Source of the DNA: Ereboglobus luteus
GTDB lineage: Bacteria > Verrucomicrobiota > Verrucomicrobiia > Opitutales > Opitutaceae
Assembly: GCF_003096195.1 (NCBI RefSeq)
Contig: NZ_CP023004.1
Coordinates: 2,088,501 to 2,152,500 of the forward strand
Direction: 5' to 3'
Length of the DNA: 64,000 bases
Part shown: piece by piece, positions 17,210 to 25,753 of the stretch
How positions within the stretch are numbered: the stretch's first letter is position 1
Layout: each line of letters opens with the position of its first letter
Notes under the pieces: generated by a model
Seen by the model: only the letters and a program-made list of their open reading frames with translations
Told to the model about the DNA's origin: nothing
Databases searched by the model: none
Translations under genes and position numbers: made by a program

Positions 17210-18019
17210 TTATGCGCCGCCGGCGACGGCGTTGCTCTTCGGTTTGAAGGTCTGGCGGATCGTCGCCTTGATGTAGTCGCGGTTCATGCGGGCGATGAAA
17301 TCGTGACTGATGAGCTTTGGGCACGCGGCGCTGCATTCGTATTGGTTGGTGCAGCTGCCGAAGCCGAGTTCGTCCATCTTGGCGACCATGGCGAGCACGC
17401 GGCGGTCGCGCTCGGGCTGGCCTTGCGGGAGGAGGCTGAACTGTGAGACTTTGGCCGCGACGAAGAGCATGGCGCTGGCGTTTTTGCAGGCCGCGACACA
17501 GGCGCCGCAGCCGATGCATTGGGCGGCGTCCATGGCGAGGTCGGCGTTGTCCTTCGAGATCGGGGTCGCGTTGGCGTCGGCTCCGGCGCCGGTGCGCACG
17601 CTGATGAAGCCGCCGGCCTGCTGGATTTTGTCGAACGCGCTGCGGTCGGTGATGAGGTCCTTGATGACCGGGAAGGGTTTCGCGCGGAAGGGCTCGACGG
17701 TGATGACCGCGCCGTCGGCGAAGCTGCGCATGTAGGTCTGGCAGGTGGCGATGGCTTTGTGCGGACCGTGCGGCTTGCCGTCGATGACGAGGTTGCAGGT
17801 GCCGCAGATGCCTTCGCGGCAGTCGTGCGCGAACGCGATGGGCTCCTCGCCTTGCGTGACGAGGTTGTCGTTAACAACGTCGAGCATTTCGAGGAACGAC
17901 ATGTTCGGGTTGCAGTTCTTCGCCTGATACTCGACGAACTTGCCGGGCTGGTTCGGTCCGGCCTGGCGCCAGACGCGAAGGGTCACGTTGATGTTTTTTT
18001 CGGATGATTCGGCAACCAT
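17210..18019 (-). CDS. sdhB: Succinate dehydrogenase/fumarate reductase iron-sulfur subunit
   Basis: 269 residues. Carries electrons from FAD to quinone through three Fe-S clusters. The [2Fe-2S] ligands are in [13 protein letters not shown], the [4Fe-4S] in [15 protein letters not shown], and the third cluster around [15 protein letters not shown]. Last gene of the minus-strand sdhCAB operon, 48 bp after sdhA. Sequence features are those of the three-subunit enzyme type common in Bacteroidota and Verrucomicrobiota (from family knowledge). Confidence 0.96.
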   Translation of the reverse strand: MVAESSEKNINVTLRVWRQAGPNQPGKFVEYQAKNCNPNMSFLEMLDVVNDNLVTQGEEPIAFAHDCREGICGTCNLVIDGKPHGPHKAIATCQTYMRSFADGAVITVEPFRAKPFPVIKDLITDRSAFDKIQQAGGFISVRTGAGADANATPISKDNADLAMDAAQCIGCGACVAACKNASAMLFVAAKVSQFSLLPQGQPERDRRVLAMVAKMDELGFGSCTNQYECSAACPKLISHDFIARMNRDYIKATIRQTFKPKSNAVAGGA

Positions 18020-18067
18020 GGGAGTGTGTTTGTTAAATGTGTTTGGTTGTGCGTATGCCCTTTTGGC

Positions 18068-19993
18068 TTATTTGTAGGAGCGGACGCTCATCTGGGTGAA
18101 TTCGTAGTTGAGCGGTTCGACGTTGCGGAGCGGGTCCTTGCCGTCGCCTTGGTATTCCCAGGCGGCGACGTGGCCGAAGTTCGCGTCGTCGCGTTTGCAT
18201 TCGCCGTCCGGATATTGGTATTCCTCGCGGAAGTGGCCGCCGCAGCTTTCCTCGCGGGCGAGGGCGTCGCGGCACATCAGTTCGCTCAGTTCCATGTAGT
18301 CGGCGACGCGGCTGGCGTTTTCGAGCGACTGGTTGAGGGTCGCGCCCGAGCCGGGCACGCGGACGTTTTGCCAGTATTCGGCGCGGAGCTCGGGGATGAG
18401 CTTGATCGCCTTTTGGAGCGATTCCTTGGTGCGGGCCATGCCGCAATTTTCCCACATGATGAGGCCGAGGCGCTTGTGGAAGTGCGAGACGGGTTCCTTG
18501 CCGTTGGCGCCGAGGAGGCGGTCATTGATGCCGCGGACGTTTTGCTCGGCTTGCGCGAACTCGGTGGCGTCGGTTTTCGGACGGGAGCCGGGTTTCTGCG
18601 TGGCGAGGTAATTGCCGATGGTGTAGGGGATGACGAAGTAGCCGTCGGCGAGGCCTTGCATGAGCGCGGAGGCGCCGAGGCGGTTCGCGCCGTGGTCGGA
18701 GAAGTTCGCTTCGCCGAGAATGAAGAGGCCGGGGACGTTCGACATGAGGTTGTAGTCAACCCAGAGGCCGCCCATGGTGTAGTGCACCGCGGGGTAGATG
18801 CGCATGGGTTGTTTGTAGGCGTTTTCGTTGGTGATTTCGTGGTAGATGTCGAAGAGGTTGCCGTAGCGTTCGCGCACGCCGTCCTCGGTGAGGCGCTGGA
18901 TGGCGTCGGCGAAGTCAAGGTAAACGCCGCGCTTGCCGGGGCCGACGCCGCGGCCTTCGTCGCACATGCGCATCGCCGCGCGCGAGGAGACGTCGCGGGG
19001 GGCGAGGTTGCCGAAGCTCGGATAGATGCGTTCGAGATAGTAGTCGCGCGCTTCTTCGGGGATTTGGCTGGCGGGTTTGTCGCAGTCGGCGGCGTTTTTC
19101 GGAACCCAGATGCGTCCGTCGTTGCGGAGCGACTCGGACATGAGGGTGAGTTTCGACTGGTAATCGCCGGAGACGGGGATGCAGGTGGGGTGGATTTGCG
19201 TGAAGCAGGGATTGGCGAAACAGGCGCCGCGTTTGTAGGCGCGCCAGGCGGCGGTGGCGTTGGAGCCGCGCGCGTAGGTGGAGAGGTTGAAGACGTTGCC
19301 GTAGCCGCCGGTGGCGAGGATGACGGCGTCGGCGGACCAGCGGCGGATTTCGCCGGAGACGAGGTTGCGGGTGATGATGCCCTTGGCCTGTCCCTCAATG
19401 ACGACGAGGTCGGACATTTCCTCGAAGGGGTGCACTTCGACCGCGCCGCGTCCGGCCTCCTTCATGAGCGCGGAGTAGGCGCCGAGGAGGAGTTGCTGGC
19501 CGGTCTGGCCGCGGGCGTAGAAGGTGCGCGATACTTGCGCGCCGCCGAAGGAGCGGTTGGCGAGCAGGCCGCCGTATTCGCGGGCGAAGGGCACGCCTTG
19601 CGCGACGCATTGGTCGATGATGTTGACGGACACTTCGGCGAGGCGGTGGACGTTGGCCTCGCGGGAGCGGTAGTCGCCGCCCTTGATGGTGTCGTAGTAG
19701 AGGCGGTGGACGCTGTCACCGTCGTTCTGGTAATTCTTCGCGGCGTTGATGCCGCCTTGCGCGGCGATGGAGTGGGCGCGGCGCGGGGTGTCGTGAAACA
19801 CGAAGCATTTCACCTTGTAGCCGAGTTCGGCGAGGGTGGCCGCGGCGGATGCGCCCGCGAGGCCGGCGCCGACGACGATGACTTCGTATTTGCGCTTGTT
19901 GGCGGGGTTGACGAGCTTGAGCGCTTCGGACTTGTAGGTGCTCCACTTGTCGGCGAGCGGGCCTGTGGGAATCTTGGATTCGAGTTTGGCCAT
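18068..19993 (-). CDS. sdhA: Succinate dehydrogenase/fumarate reductase flavoprotein subunit
   Basis: 641 residues. Oxidises succinate to fumarate with covalent FAD. The FAD-binding start is [21 protein letters not shown]; the FAD-linked His lies in [20 protein letters not shown]; the active-site region is near [14 protein letters not shown]. The length and the [20 protein letters not shown] segment match the B-type (Bacillus/Bacteroides-like) enzyme. A heptamer repeat lies just upstream of its start codon. The 662-residue frame on the plus strand is its shadow. Confidence 0.96.
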   Translation of the reverse strand: MAKLESKIPTGPLADKWSTYKSEALKLVNPANKRKYEVIVVGAGLAGASAAATLAELGYKVKCFVFHDTPRRAHSIAAQGGINAAKNYQNDGDSVHRLYYDTIKGGDYRSREANVHRLAEVSVNIIDQCVAQGVPFAREYGGLLANRSFGGAQVSRTFYARGQTGQQLLLGAYSALMKEAGRGAVEVHPFEEMSDLVVIEGQAKGIITRNLVSGEIRRWSADAVILATGGYGNVFNLSTYARGSNATAAWRAYKRGACFANPCFTQIHPTCIPVSGDYQSKLTLMSESLRNDGRIWVPKNAADCDKPASQIPEEARDYYLERIYPSFGNLAPRDVSSRAAMRMCDEGRGVGPGKRGVYLDFADAIQRLTEDGVRERYGNLFDIYHEITNENAYKQPMRIYPAVHYTMGGLWVDYNLMSNVPGLFILGEANFSDHGANRLGASALMQGLADGYFVIPYTIGNYLATQKPGSRPKTDATEFAQAEQNVRGINDRLLGANGKEPVSHFHKRLGLIMWENCGMARTKESLQKAIKLIPELRAEYWQNVRVPGSGATLNQSLENASRVADYMELSELMCRDALAREESCGGHFREEYQYPDGECKRDDANFGHVAAWEYQGDGKDPLRNVEPLNYEFTQMSVRSYK

Positions 19994-20002
19994 GGTAAAA
20001 AA

Positions 20003-20037
20003 ATTAGGAGTTAAAAATTAGGAATTAGGAAGTGAGG
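20003..20037. repeat. Heptamer repeat in the sdhC-sdhA spacer
   Basis: 7-mers ATTAGGA GTTAAAA, then ATTAGGA, ATTAGGA, AGTGAGG on the plus strand. Single arm, 10 bp upstream of the sdhA start, so it lies inside the operon leader region of sdhA and may affect its ribosome binding. Confidence 0.7.
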
Positions 20038-20062
20038 TTTCGGTGATGCGGGAGCGCGTCGG

Positions 20063-20881
20063 TTATTTTTGCGCGGGGGTTTGCGTGGCGCCAGCGGAGC
20101 ATTGGATCGCAGCGGCCTTGGCGGCGGAGGTGCCTTCGGCGGGCTTGGCGACTCCGCTGACGATCAAGCCGGGCATCGCGAGATTGCCGAGCAGGTAGAC
20201 AAAGGCGAATAGGCCGACGATGCCGCGCAGCAGGCAGGACCATTTATGGTTGCGCCAGCCGAGGGTCTGGAAGAGCGACTCGACACCGTGCCAGAGGTGC
20301 ATGGCGAGGAGGGCGACGGCGAGCATGTAGAAACCGGCGACAATCGGGTTCATGAAGCCGAGGAAAACCATGCTGTAAACGTCGTGGACGGACTCGCCCT
20401 TGTTTGCGAGGGGGATGCCGAATTCCTTGACGTTGTCGGTCATTTCCCAGTGAGGAAGCGCGTCCTTGAACATGCCGCCCGTGCCTTGCACGCCAACCGT
20501 GAAATGCAGGATGTGGTAGATGATGAACGCGAGCACCACGAGGCCGGTGAGGCGCATGTAACGCGAGGCCGTGGTGGCGGCGAGCCACTTGTTGCGGTCG
20601 TATTTTTCGGGGCCGCGAGCCTTTTTGCTCTCAACCCAAAGTGTGACGGCCGCCCAAACGTGGATCACCACGCAAAGCAGCAGAAAGCCGCGAACGGCCC
20701 AGAGTGCGAGCCCGAGTCCCTGGAGGAAATGGGCGTAACCATTGATGTGGTCGGGATGCAGGAATATCTGCAAATTGCCCACCATGTGGCCTGTGACGAA
20801 GCCGGTGAGCACGAGGCCTGTCAGGGCCATGAGGAATTTTCGACCTATTGAGGATGTTACGAGGTTGGCGATGGGAGTCAT
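20063..20881 (-). CDS. sdhC: Succinate dehydrogenase cytochrome b subunit (fused anchor)
   Basis: 272 residues with five predicted membrane helices (for example FLMALTGLVLTGFVTGHMVG, GFLLLCVVIHVWAAVTLWV, LTGLVVLAFIIYHILHF). Histidines in these helices (GHMVG, VVIHVWA, IYHILHF, AMHLWHG) are candidate haem ligands. This single large anchor replaces SdhC plus SdhD, as in B-type enzymes. The C-terminal 35 residues are Ala-rich and non-membrane. First gene of sdhCAB. Confidence 0.93.
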   Translation of the reverse strand: MTPIANLVTSSIGRKFLMALTGLVLTGFVTGHMVGNLQIFLHPDHINGYAHFLQGLGLALWAVRGFLLLCVVIHVWAAVTLWVESKKARGPEKYDRNKWLAATTASRYMRLTGLVVLAFIIYHILHFTVGVQGTGGMFKDALPHWEMTDNVKEFGIPLANKGESVHDVYSMVFLGFMNPIVAGFYMLAVALLAMHLWHGVESLFQTLGWRNHKWSCLLRGIVGLFAFVYLLGNLAMPGLIVSGVAKPAEGTSAAKAAAIQCSAGATQTPAQK

Positions 20882-21295
20882 CGTTTGATGTGGGTGGCTG
20901 GTTCAGAGAAAAGGTTTTGCCCGCCGGCGACACTGCGCGGGAACGGTGGTTTCCGGCAAAGGTCGGACGGCGGGCTGATACAAGGGAAGAATTGGAACGC
21001 GTTTTGTCGAGGCTTCGTTCTCAAAAAAGAGGATTTTTTTGCTTAAAAATCGAGACTGGGTCTTAATAGCGAGATTGTGATCGTTTGCTGAAAACTTTTC
21101 AGGGGAGGGCCGCTTTGGTTCGGCACGCATGGGTTCTATGCATCAGGCTCGTTTGGGGCTGGTGAATTGCGGGGTGGCGGGGGAGGGCGGCGCGGCGCGA
21201 CAGTCACAATGGGCAACTGTTCGCGACTATTCGAATCGTTGAATGTGCAAATGCCGTGATTGCATTGCGGCTGGGGATTGTTCCAGTTTGGCGTG
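20882..21295. other. Divergent intergenic region, sdhC and MFS carrier
   Basis: 414 bp without a convincing gene. It must contain the sdhCAB promoter (minus) and that of the carrier (plus). An AT-rich stretch at about 21010-21100 (TTTTTTTGCTTAAAAATCGA and TGAAAACTTTTCAGGGG) is the likely promoter area. No riboswitch or terminator recognised. Confidence 0.45.
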
Positions 21296-22510
21296 ATGTC
21301 GTCTTTTCAACCCAGCACCGCAGTGCGCGCGCAACTTCTCACCCGGCTTTGCTACGGGTCGATGATGGCGCTGTCCATCGGCATGAATTTGCTGCCGGTG
21401 TTTCTCACGGAGTTGAGCGTGGAGTTTGGCGGCGAGGCGGGGCTGTCAAAGGAACAGCTCGGGCGCTTGAGCGCGTGGTGTTTTTCGGGGCTGGTCACGG
21501 GGATTCTTATCACGGGGCCGCTTGCGGACCGGTGGGGCGCAAAACTGTTTGCGTTGCTCGGCAACGTCGCCACGGCGGCGAGTCTCGCGGCGATGGCGTG
21601 GGCGCCCAGTTACGGGTTGTTGTGCGGCGCGCTGTTTTCGATGGGGCTGGGCGCGGGCATGACAGACATGATTCTCAGCCCGATTGTGTCGGTGCTCAAC
21701 CCCGAGCGTCGCACGGTGGCGCTCAACTGGCTGCATTCGTTTTATTGCGTGGGCGCGGTGATGACAATTGGCGTGGGAACCGTGACGCTGAGCATCGGGC
21801 TCGGCTGGTCGGGAACGTGCCTGCTCCTGCTGCCGCTGCCGCTCGTGCTGGCGGCGATGATGGCGCCGTTGCGTTTTCCGTCGATGGTTGGCGATGGGGT
21901 GGACAAGTCCCGGCGCGACTCCGTCGCCCAAAAAGCGCGCATGCCGATGAGCCAGTTGGTGCGCCGCGGATGGTTTGTCGTCGCGATGGCGGCGATTTTT
22001 CTCGGCGGCGCAACGGAGGCGGGCATGGCGCAGTGGCTGCCGCTCTACGCGGAAAAGAGTCTCGGTTATCCCGTGTGGATCGGCGGCTTGTCGCTGTTGT
22101 TATTTTCCGTGGCGATGACCGCCGGGCGCATGATCGTGGGCATGGCGGGGCGGCGCATGGATCCGTTTGTGATGATGGCGTGGGGTTGCGGATTTTCGGT
22201 GGTGCTTTTCTGGATCGGAGCGTTTTTCCCGAGCGCGCCGGTGGCGTTGCTCGCGTGCATCGCGGCGGGGTTCACTGGAAGCTGCCTGTGGCCGACAACG
22301 CTTGCGGTGACCGCGGACCGCTACCCGAACGGTGGCGCGAGCATGTTTGGCATGCTGGCCGCGCTCGGCAACGCGGGCGGCATCTTCATGCCGTGGCTCG
22401 TGGGAATGATTGCCGACTGGCGCGACCTGCACTGGGGGCTGGCGATTTCCGCCGTGGCACCGTTCATCATGGTGCCGATGATACTGTGGATGCGGCGGGC
22501 AAAGGCGTGA
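21296..22510 (+). CDS. Major facilitator superfamily transporter
   Basis: 404 residues from the ATG at 21296 with about twelve hydrophobic helices. The loop 2-3 signature appears as GPLADRWGAKLFALLG; helices include GSMMALSIGMNLLPVFL and AVMTIGVGTVTLSIGLG. The middle loop (RFPSMVGDGVDKSRRDSVAQ) splits two six-helix halves. The pattern is like sugar or fucose-permease-type carriers, but no substrate residue can be read. It stands alone, followed 25 bp later by the Bax-inhibitor-like gene. Confidence 0.85.
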   Translation: MSSFQPSTAVRAQLLTRLCYGSMMALSIGMNLLPVFLTELSVEFGGEAGLSKEQLGRLSAWCFSGLVTGILITGPLADRWGAKLFALLGNVATAASLAAMAWAPSYGLLCGALFSMGLGAGMTDMILSPIVSVLNPERRTVALNWLHSFYCVGAVMTIGVGTVTLSIGLGWSGTCLLLLPLPLVLAAMMAPLRFPSMVGDGVDKSRRDSVAQKARMPMSQLVRRGWFVVAMAAIFLGGATEAGMAQWLPLYAEKSLGYPVWIGGLSLLLFSVAMTAGRMIVGMAGRRMDPFVMMAWGCGFSVVLFWIGAFFPSAPVALLACIAAGFTGSCLWPTTLAVTADRYPNGGASMFGMLAALGNAGGIFMPWLVGMIADWRDLHWGLAISAVAPFIMVPMILWMRRAKA

Positions 22511-22559
22511 CGGTTTTCCGGTTTGCCTCGCGAGCATGATGCCGCCACGAATGTCGGTC

Positions 22560-23267
22560 ATGAACCAAGCATACGAAAACCCGTTCTTGACCGCCTCCGA
22601 AGCCGCCGCTTCCGAACGCGCGCTGTTCATCAGGCGCACCTACATTCATCTCGCCGGCGCGCTGATCGCCTTTGTCGCGCTCGAAGCCGCGTTGCTCAAG
22701 TTGCCGGGAATCGAAAAACTTATCGCCCTGATGACCGGCGGCTACGGCTGGCTGATCGTCCTCGCGGCATTCATGGGCGTTTCGTGGCTTGCGGACAAAT
22801 GGGCGCGCTCGGACGCGTCGCCGTCGGCGCAATATCTCGGGCTTGGTGTTTATATCGTGGCCGAGGCTGTTATATTTTTGCCGCTGCTTTATATTGCGGC
22901 TTACTACAGCGACCCGACGATTATTCCGACCGCGGGCATTATCACCGGGCTGCTTTTCGCGGGGCTCACCGCGACGGCCTTCATGACGCGAAAAGATTTT
23001 TCGTTTTTGCGAAGCATCCTGACAATCGGCGGGTTTGTTGCGATGGGTGTTATTATATGCAGCATTGTGTTTGGATTCACGCTCGGCCTGCTCTTCTCGG
23101 CGATCATGGTGTTTTTTGCGGGCGGCTCGATTCTTTATACAACGTCCAATATCATTCATCATTACCGCACCGACCAGCACGTCGCCGCCTCCCTCGCGCT
23201 GTTCTCCGGTGTGATGCTGCTGTTCTGGTATATCCTGCGAATCCTGCTTCTGCGCAGCCGGAATTAA
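22560..23267 (+). CDS. Bax inhibitor-1/YccA-like membrane protein
   Basis: 235 residues from MNQAYENPFLTASEAAASE (ATG 22560; an in-frame ATG at 22536 would add eight residues). Six to seven helices, with FIRRTYIHLAGALIAFVALE at the start and the family-like ending DQHVAASLALFSGVMLLFWYILRIL. The acidic and His residues near NIIHHYRTDQHV lie where BI-1 proteins hold a pH-sensing pair (inference). Possibly a calcium leak channel or a protease regulator, as for the family. Confidence 0.85.
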   Translation: MNQAYENPFLTASEAAASERALFIRRTYIHLAGALIAFVALEAALLKLPGIEKLIALMTGGYGWLIVLAAFMGVSWLADKWARSDASPSAQYLGLGVYIVAEAVIFLPLLYIAAYYSDPTIIPTAGIITGLLFAGLTATAFMTRKDFSFLRSILTIGGFVAMGVIICSIVFGFTLGLLFSAIMVFFAGGSILYTTSNIIHHYRTDQHVAASLALFSGVMLLFWYILRILLLRSRN

Positions 23268-23324
23268 AGCGTGGCGCGGATTGCCAAATGCAATCTCGCA
23301 ACTGCTCGAAACCATCAAGATAGT

Positions 23325-23489
23325 ATGAGCAAAGTGATCAAAGTAATGTTTGGTTGCCTTGTTGTCGCGATCTTGGGCGGTTGCATGCAGTTTCCCGTGT
23401 CTGTGCCTCATAAAAAAACAGGCGGAGAAACATACGAGGCCTCAAAGGAGCGTATCGAAAGGGGCGATAAACCAAAAAGAAAAAGATAA
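23325..23489 (+). CDS. Very small lipoprotein
   Basis: 54 residues: MSKVIKVMFGCLVVAILGGC, lipobox ILGGC with Cys20, then a short basic tail ending KPKRKR. A predicted 34-residue mature peptide with high charge. The frame is open upstream but the ATG at 23325 puts the signal peptide at the N-terminus. Function unknown; no neighbour suggests a role. Confidence 0.6.
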   Translation: MSKVIKVMFGCLVVAILGGCMQFPVSVPHKKTGGETYEASKERIERGDKPKRKR

Positions 23490-23693
23490 TAATGTTTCTT
23501 TTGGGGTGGCGCGGATATGTTTCGGATATTGTTTCTGAATAATAATAACTTCGGATTAGGTTGGTTTCACGGGTGATAAACCGGGGGGCGCTTGCGATGC
23601 CCCTATAGTATTTATCAGCGAAATTCGTGTAATCCGTGGTTAAGTAATAAAGATTATTAAATTGGACAGTTTGTGCACATGCAGGTTTCGGGT

Positions 23694-23723
23694 GGAGCGA
23701 CAGTCCGCCAACGTCTGTGCTAC
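23694..23723 (-). repeat. GTAG-headed REP-like element at the alkC stop
   Basis: On the minus strand: GTAGCACAGAC, then GTTGGCGGACTGTCGCTCC. The stem GCACAG pairs with CTGTCGC with one bulged G. The TAG in GTAG is the stop codon of alkC. The first 11 bases equal the REP next to the RAYT gene at 61339. Confidence 0.55.
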
Positions 23724-24829
23724 TTTGTTTTCAAATCAAACCCACCGTTCGCAAATGTCTCCCCGTTCACTATAATCTCGATTTCATGCCGTCCGGCGTA
23801 GTGGGTGCGGGTGGTGAAATTTTCGATGCGTTGGTTGCGGGTGATTTTTATCGTTTCCCTTGGCGCGAGCGCGAGGGTTTTTAATTTGAAAACCTTGCGC
23901 GTGGTGTGGCCGGCTTTTTTCACATAATGCACGGCGTAGTCCACGACGAGCCGTTGCGACTTTTTCGCGGTCGATTTGAGCGTGAATGAAAAGCCCAGGC
24001 GTTCGCCGAGTTTGAGTGTGCGCGGAGTGATCTTGAAATCGTCGATTTGCACGCGGGCTTTTTCGCCCGCGCCGATAACGGCAAGCGCGCGACGATCGCC
24101 TTTTTTGATGAGGGTGCGCAGTGCGTGTTTTACGATCCAGGTGGTGTGCTCGTTTTCAAGCGGCCAGTCCTTGATGCGCGCGAATACCCAGTCGGGATTG
24201 TCCTTGGTGATGTCGTTGAGGTGATTGGCGACGGATTTGCGCACGTAGAGGCTCGAGTCGGCTCGGAGGTTTTCGAGGATTGGCGCGACGGGGGCGGGAT
24301 TTTGCACGAGCGAATCGAGTCGAAATGACCACGGAAGGCGCGGGCGGCAGCCTTCGCTTGAGAGACGGCGCACGTGCTCGTCGGGGGCGCGCGACCATTT
24401 TTGCATGATGGCAAGCGCGCGCGGCTGGTCGCGGCGAATGAACTCGCGCACGGCAAACTCGGACGAACCAAATGGCGTGAAAAATTTTAGCGCGTCCATC
24501 GACATGTCGAAATCGCGCGGGGCGGTTCCGTGGAGAGCGACATAGTCGGGAAACACAAGCATTGCGAAACCGGGAGCGAGGACGGGCGCGAGCGCGCGGA
24601 GCGTGGCGAGTGTTTTGCGGTAGTTGGTTTCGGCGTCGGGCAGCGTGGCGTGGAGCGACTCGGTCATGCGGCGCAGACGCTGCATGAGCGAAAGGCTTTC
24701 AAAGTCGCGGAAGGAAAGCGCGAGAAAGCGTTTTGCGTCGAAGCGTTTTTCGATGCGGGAGAGTTCCCTGGCGACGAGGCGGAAGCGGTCGGTGTTGAAG
24801 AGCGTGTCTTTGAGCGCGGGGGCGGACAT
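23720..24829 (-). CDS. alkC: DNA alkylation repair glycosylase AlkC
   Basis: 369 residues. HEAT-like-repeat DNA glycosylase removing alkylated bases. The N-terminal two thirds are helical repeats (ESLSLMQRLRRMTESLHATL; RRLSSEGCRPRLPWSFRLDS; YVRKSVANHLNDITKDNPDW), matching the AlkC/AlkD superfamily. The C-terminal ~100 residues (LGFSFTLKSTAKKSQRLVVD onward) are beta-rich like the Ig-like domain known in AlkC-type enzymes. The start is placed at MSAPALKDTLFN; the frame runs 22 codons further upstream. The stop codon is formed by a REP-like sequence. Confidence 0.85.
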   Translation of the reverse strand: MSAPALKDTLFNTDRFRLVARELSRIEKRFDAKRFLALSFRDFESLSLMQRLRRMTESLHATLPDAETNYRKTLATLRALAPVLAPGFAMLVFPDYVALHGTAPRDFDMSMDALKFFTPFGSSEFAVREFIRRDQPRALAIMQKWSRAPDEHVRRLSSEGCRPRLPWSFRLDSLVQNPAPVAPILENLRADSSLYVRKSVANHLNDITKDNPDWVFARIKDWPLENEHTTWIVKHALRTLIKKGDRRALAVIGAGEKARVQIDDFKITPRTLKLGERLGFSFTLKSTAKKSQRLVVDYAVHYVKKAGHTTRKVFKLKTLALAPRETIKITRNQRIENFTTRTHYAGRHEIEIIVNGETFANGGFDLKTK

Positions 24830-24939
24830 GTGCGGAAATATGTGCGAGGTTGTTTGGAATGGATTTTTTTTACCCAGGAGGGTTCGGCGGGACAAAGAGA
24901 AATTTGTTAAAAGTCGCCGATGTGTTATGCCTCAAGTTA

Positions 24940-25626
24940 TCAGCCGTTCAGCACCGGCAAATCCGCCAACGTCAGCGGTCGGCCGAGGTGGCGCTGGTGC
25001 AGGGCGCACATGGAGAGAAAAATCTGCGCGGTTGTGAATGTGTCGCCCTCGGCGGTGTGGCGTTCGAGCGGGGCGATTTTGCATTGCGCGCACACTTCCT
25101 CAAGCGAGGGCTCATGCTGGCCGGGGTAGGCGGTTTTGGCGAACGCCTCGATTGACGTCATGGCAAACGCCGCCGTGTCGAGCGTGGGATTGCGCAATGC
25201 GGCGCGGTAGTGCCGTTCGAGCGATGCGTTGAGCATGGCGATGTCGAAACGGATGTGATGCCCGACAAGAATCGCGTCGTGGATGCAGGGCAGGAATTCG
25301 AGCAGCACCTCGGTCTCCGGCTGGCCGCCCGCGGTTTGCGAGGGCAGGATGCCGTGAATCGCAACGGCTTTGTTGATCGGGGCGTCCTCCTGAAAGACCG
25401 TCCACGAACGCGATTTTGCGATGCGCAGGCGGCCTTTGCTGACCTCGGCAATGGCGAGCGAGAGTATGCGGTTGGCCTGGATGTCGAAGCCGGATGTCTC
25501 GCAATCGAGAATGACAAATCGCGCGTCGGCGACGGGTGTTTTTCGCGCCGGGCGGGGCGAGGTTGCCTCGCGATAGGCGGCGACAACCGGGTTTGAGGGC
25601 GGGCGTTTCCAGAATTTCCAATTCAT
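24940..25626 (-). CDS. DnaQ-like 3'-5' exonuclease
   Basis: 228 residues. The DEDDh fold shows ExoI in FVILDCETSGFDIQANRILS (Asp and Glu), ExoII around LVGHHIRFDIAMLN and ExoIII in HTAEGDTFTTAQIFL (His and Asp). It resembles the epsilon-like exonucleases often found beside DUF294 proteins rather than replicative DnaQ. The DUF294 gene lies directly upstream on the same strand; together they look like a pair, separated by a heptamer element. Confidence 0.9.
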   Translation of the reverse strand: MNWKFWKRPPSNPVVAAYREATSPRPARKTPVADARFVILDCETSGFDIQANRILSLAIAEVSKGRLRIAKSRSWTVFQEDAPINKAVAIHGILPSQTAGGQPETEVLLEFLPCIHDAILVGHHIRFDIAMLNASLERHYRAALRNPTLDTAAFAMTSIEAFAKTAYPGQHEPSLEEVCAQCKIAPLERHTAEGDTFTTAQIFLSMCALHQRHLGRPLTLADLPVLNG

Positions 25627-25630
25627 GTGA

Positions 25631-25747
25631 AATGTGGATTTCGGAGCGCGGAATGCGGAAAGGAAAAGACGCGCGGACGAATTACGAATGGCCGGGCATT
25701 GTTTGCCGGATTGCCATTCCGCATTCCGAAATCCGCATTTCGCATTT
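25631..25747. repeat. Inverted pair of heptamer repeats
   Basis: Left arm 7-mers ATGTGGA TTTCGGA, then GCGCGGA, ATGCGGA; right arm (about 25713-25747) TCCGCAT TCCGAAA, then TCCGCAT, TTCGCAT. The arms are roughly reverse complements around about 45 bp. The element fills almost the entire gap between the two minus-strand genes. Confidence 0.78.
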
Positions 25748-25753
25748 GTTTCA

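Noticed and set aside
18026-20014. 662-residue plus-strand ORF
   Set aside because: Antisense to sdhA, Val/Ala/Gly-rich shadow with no homology signal.
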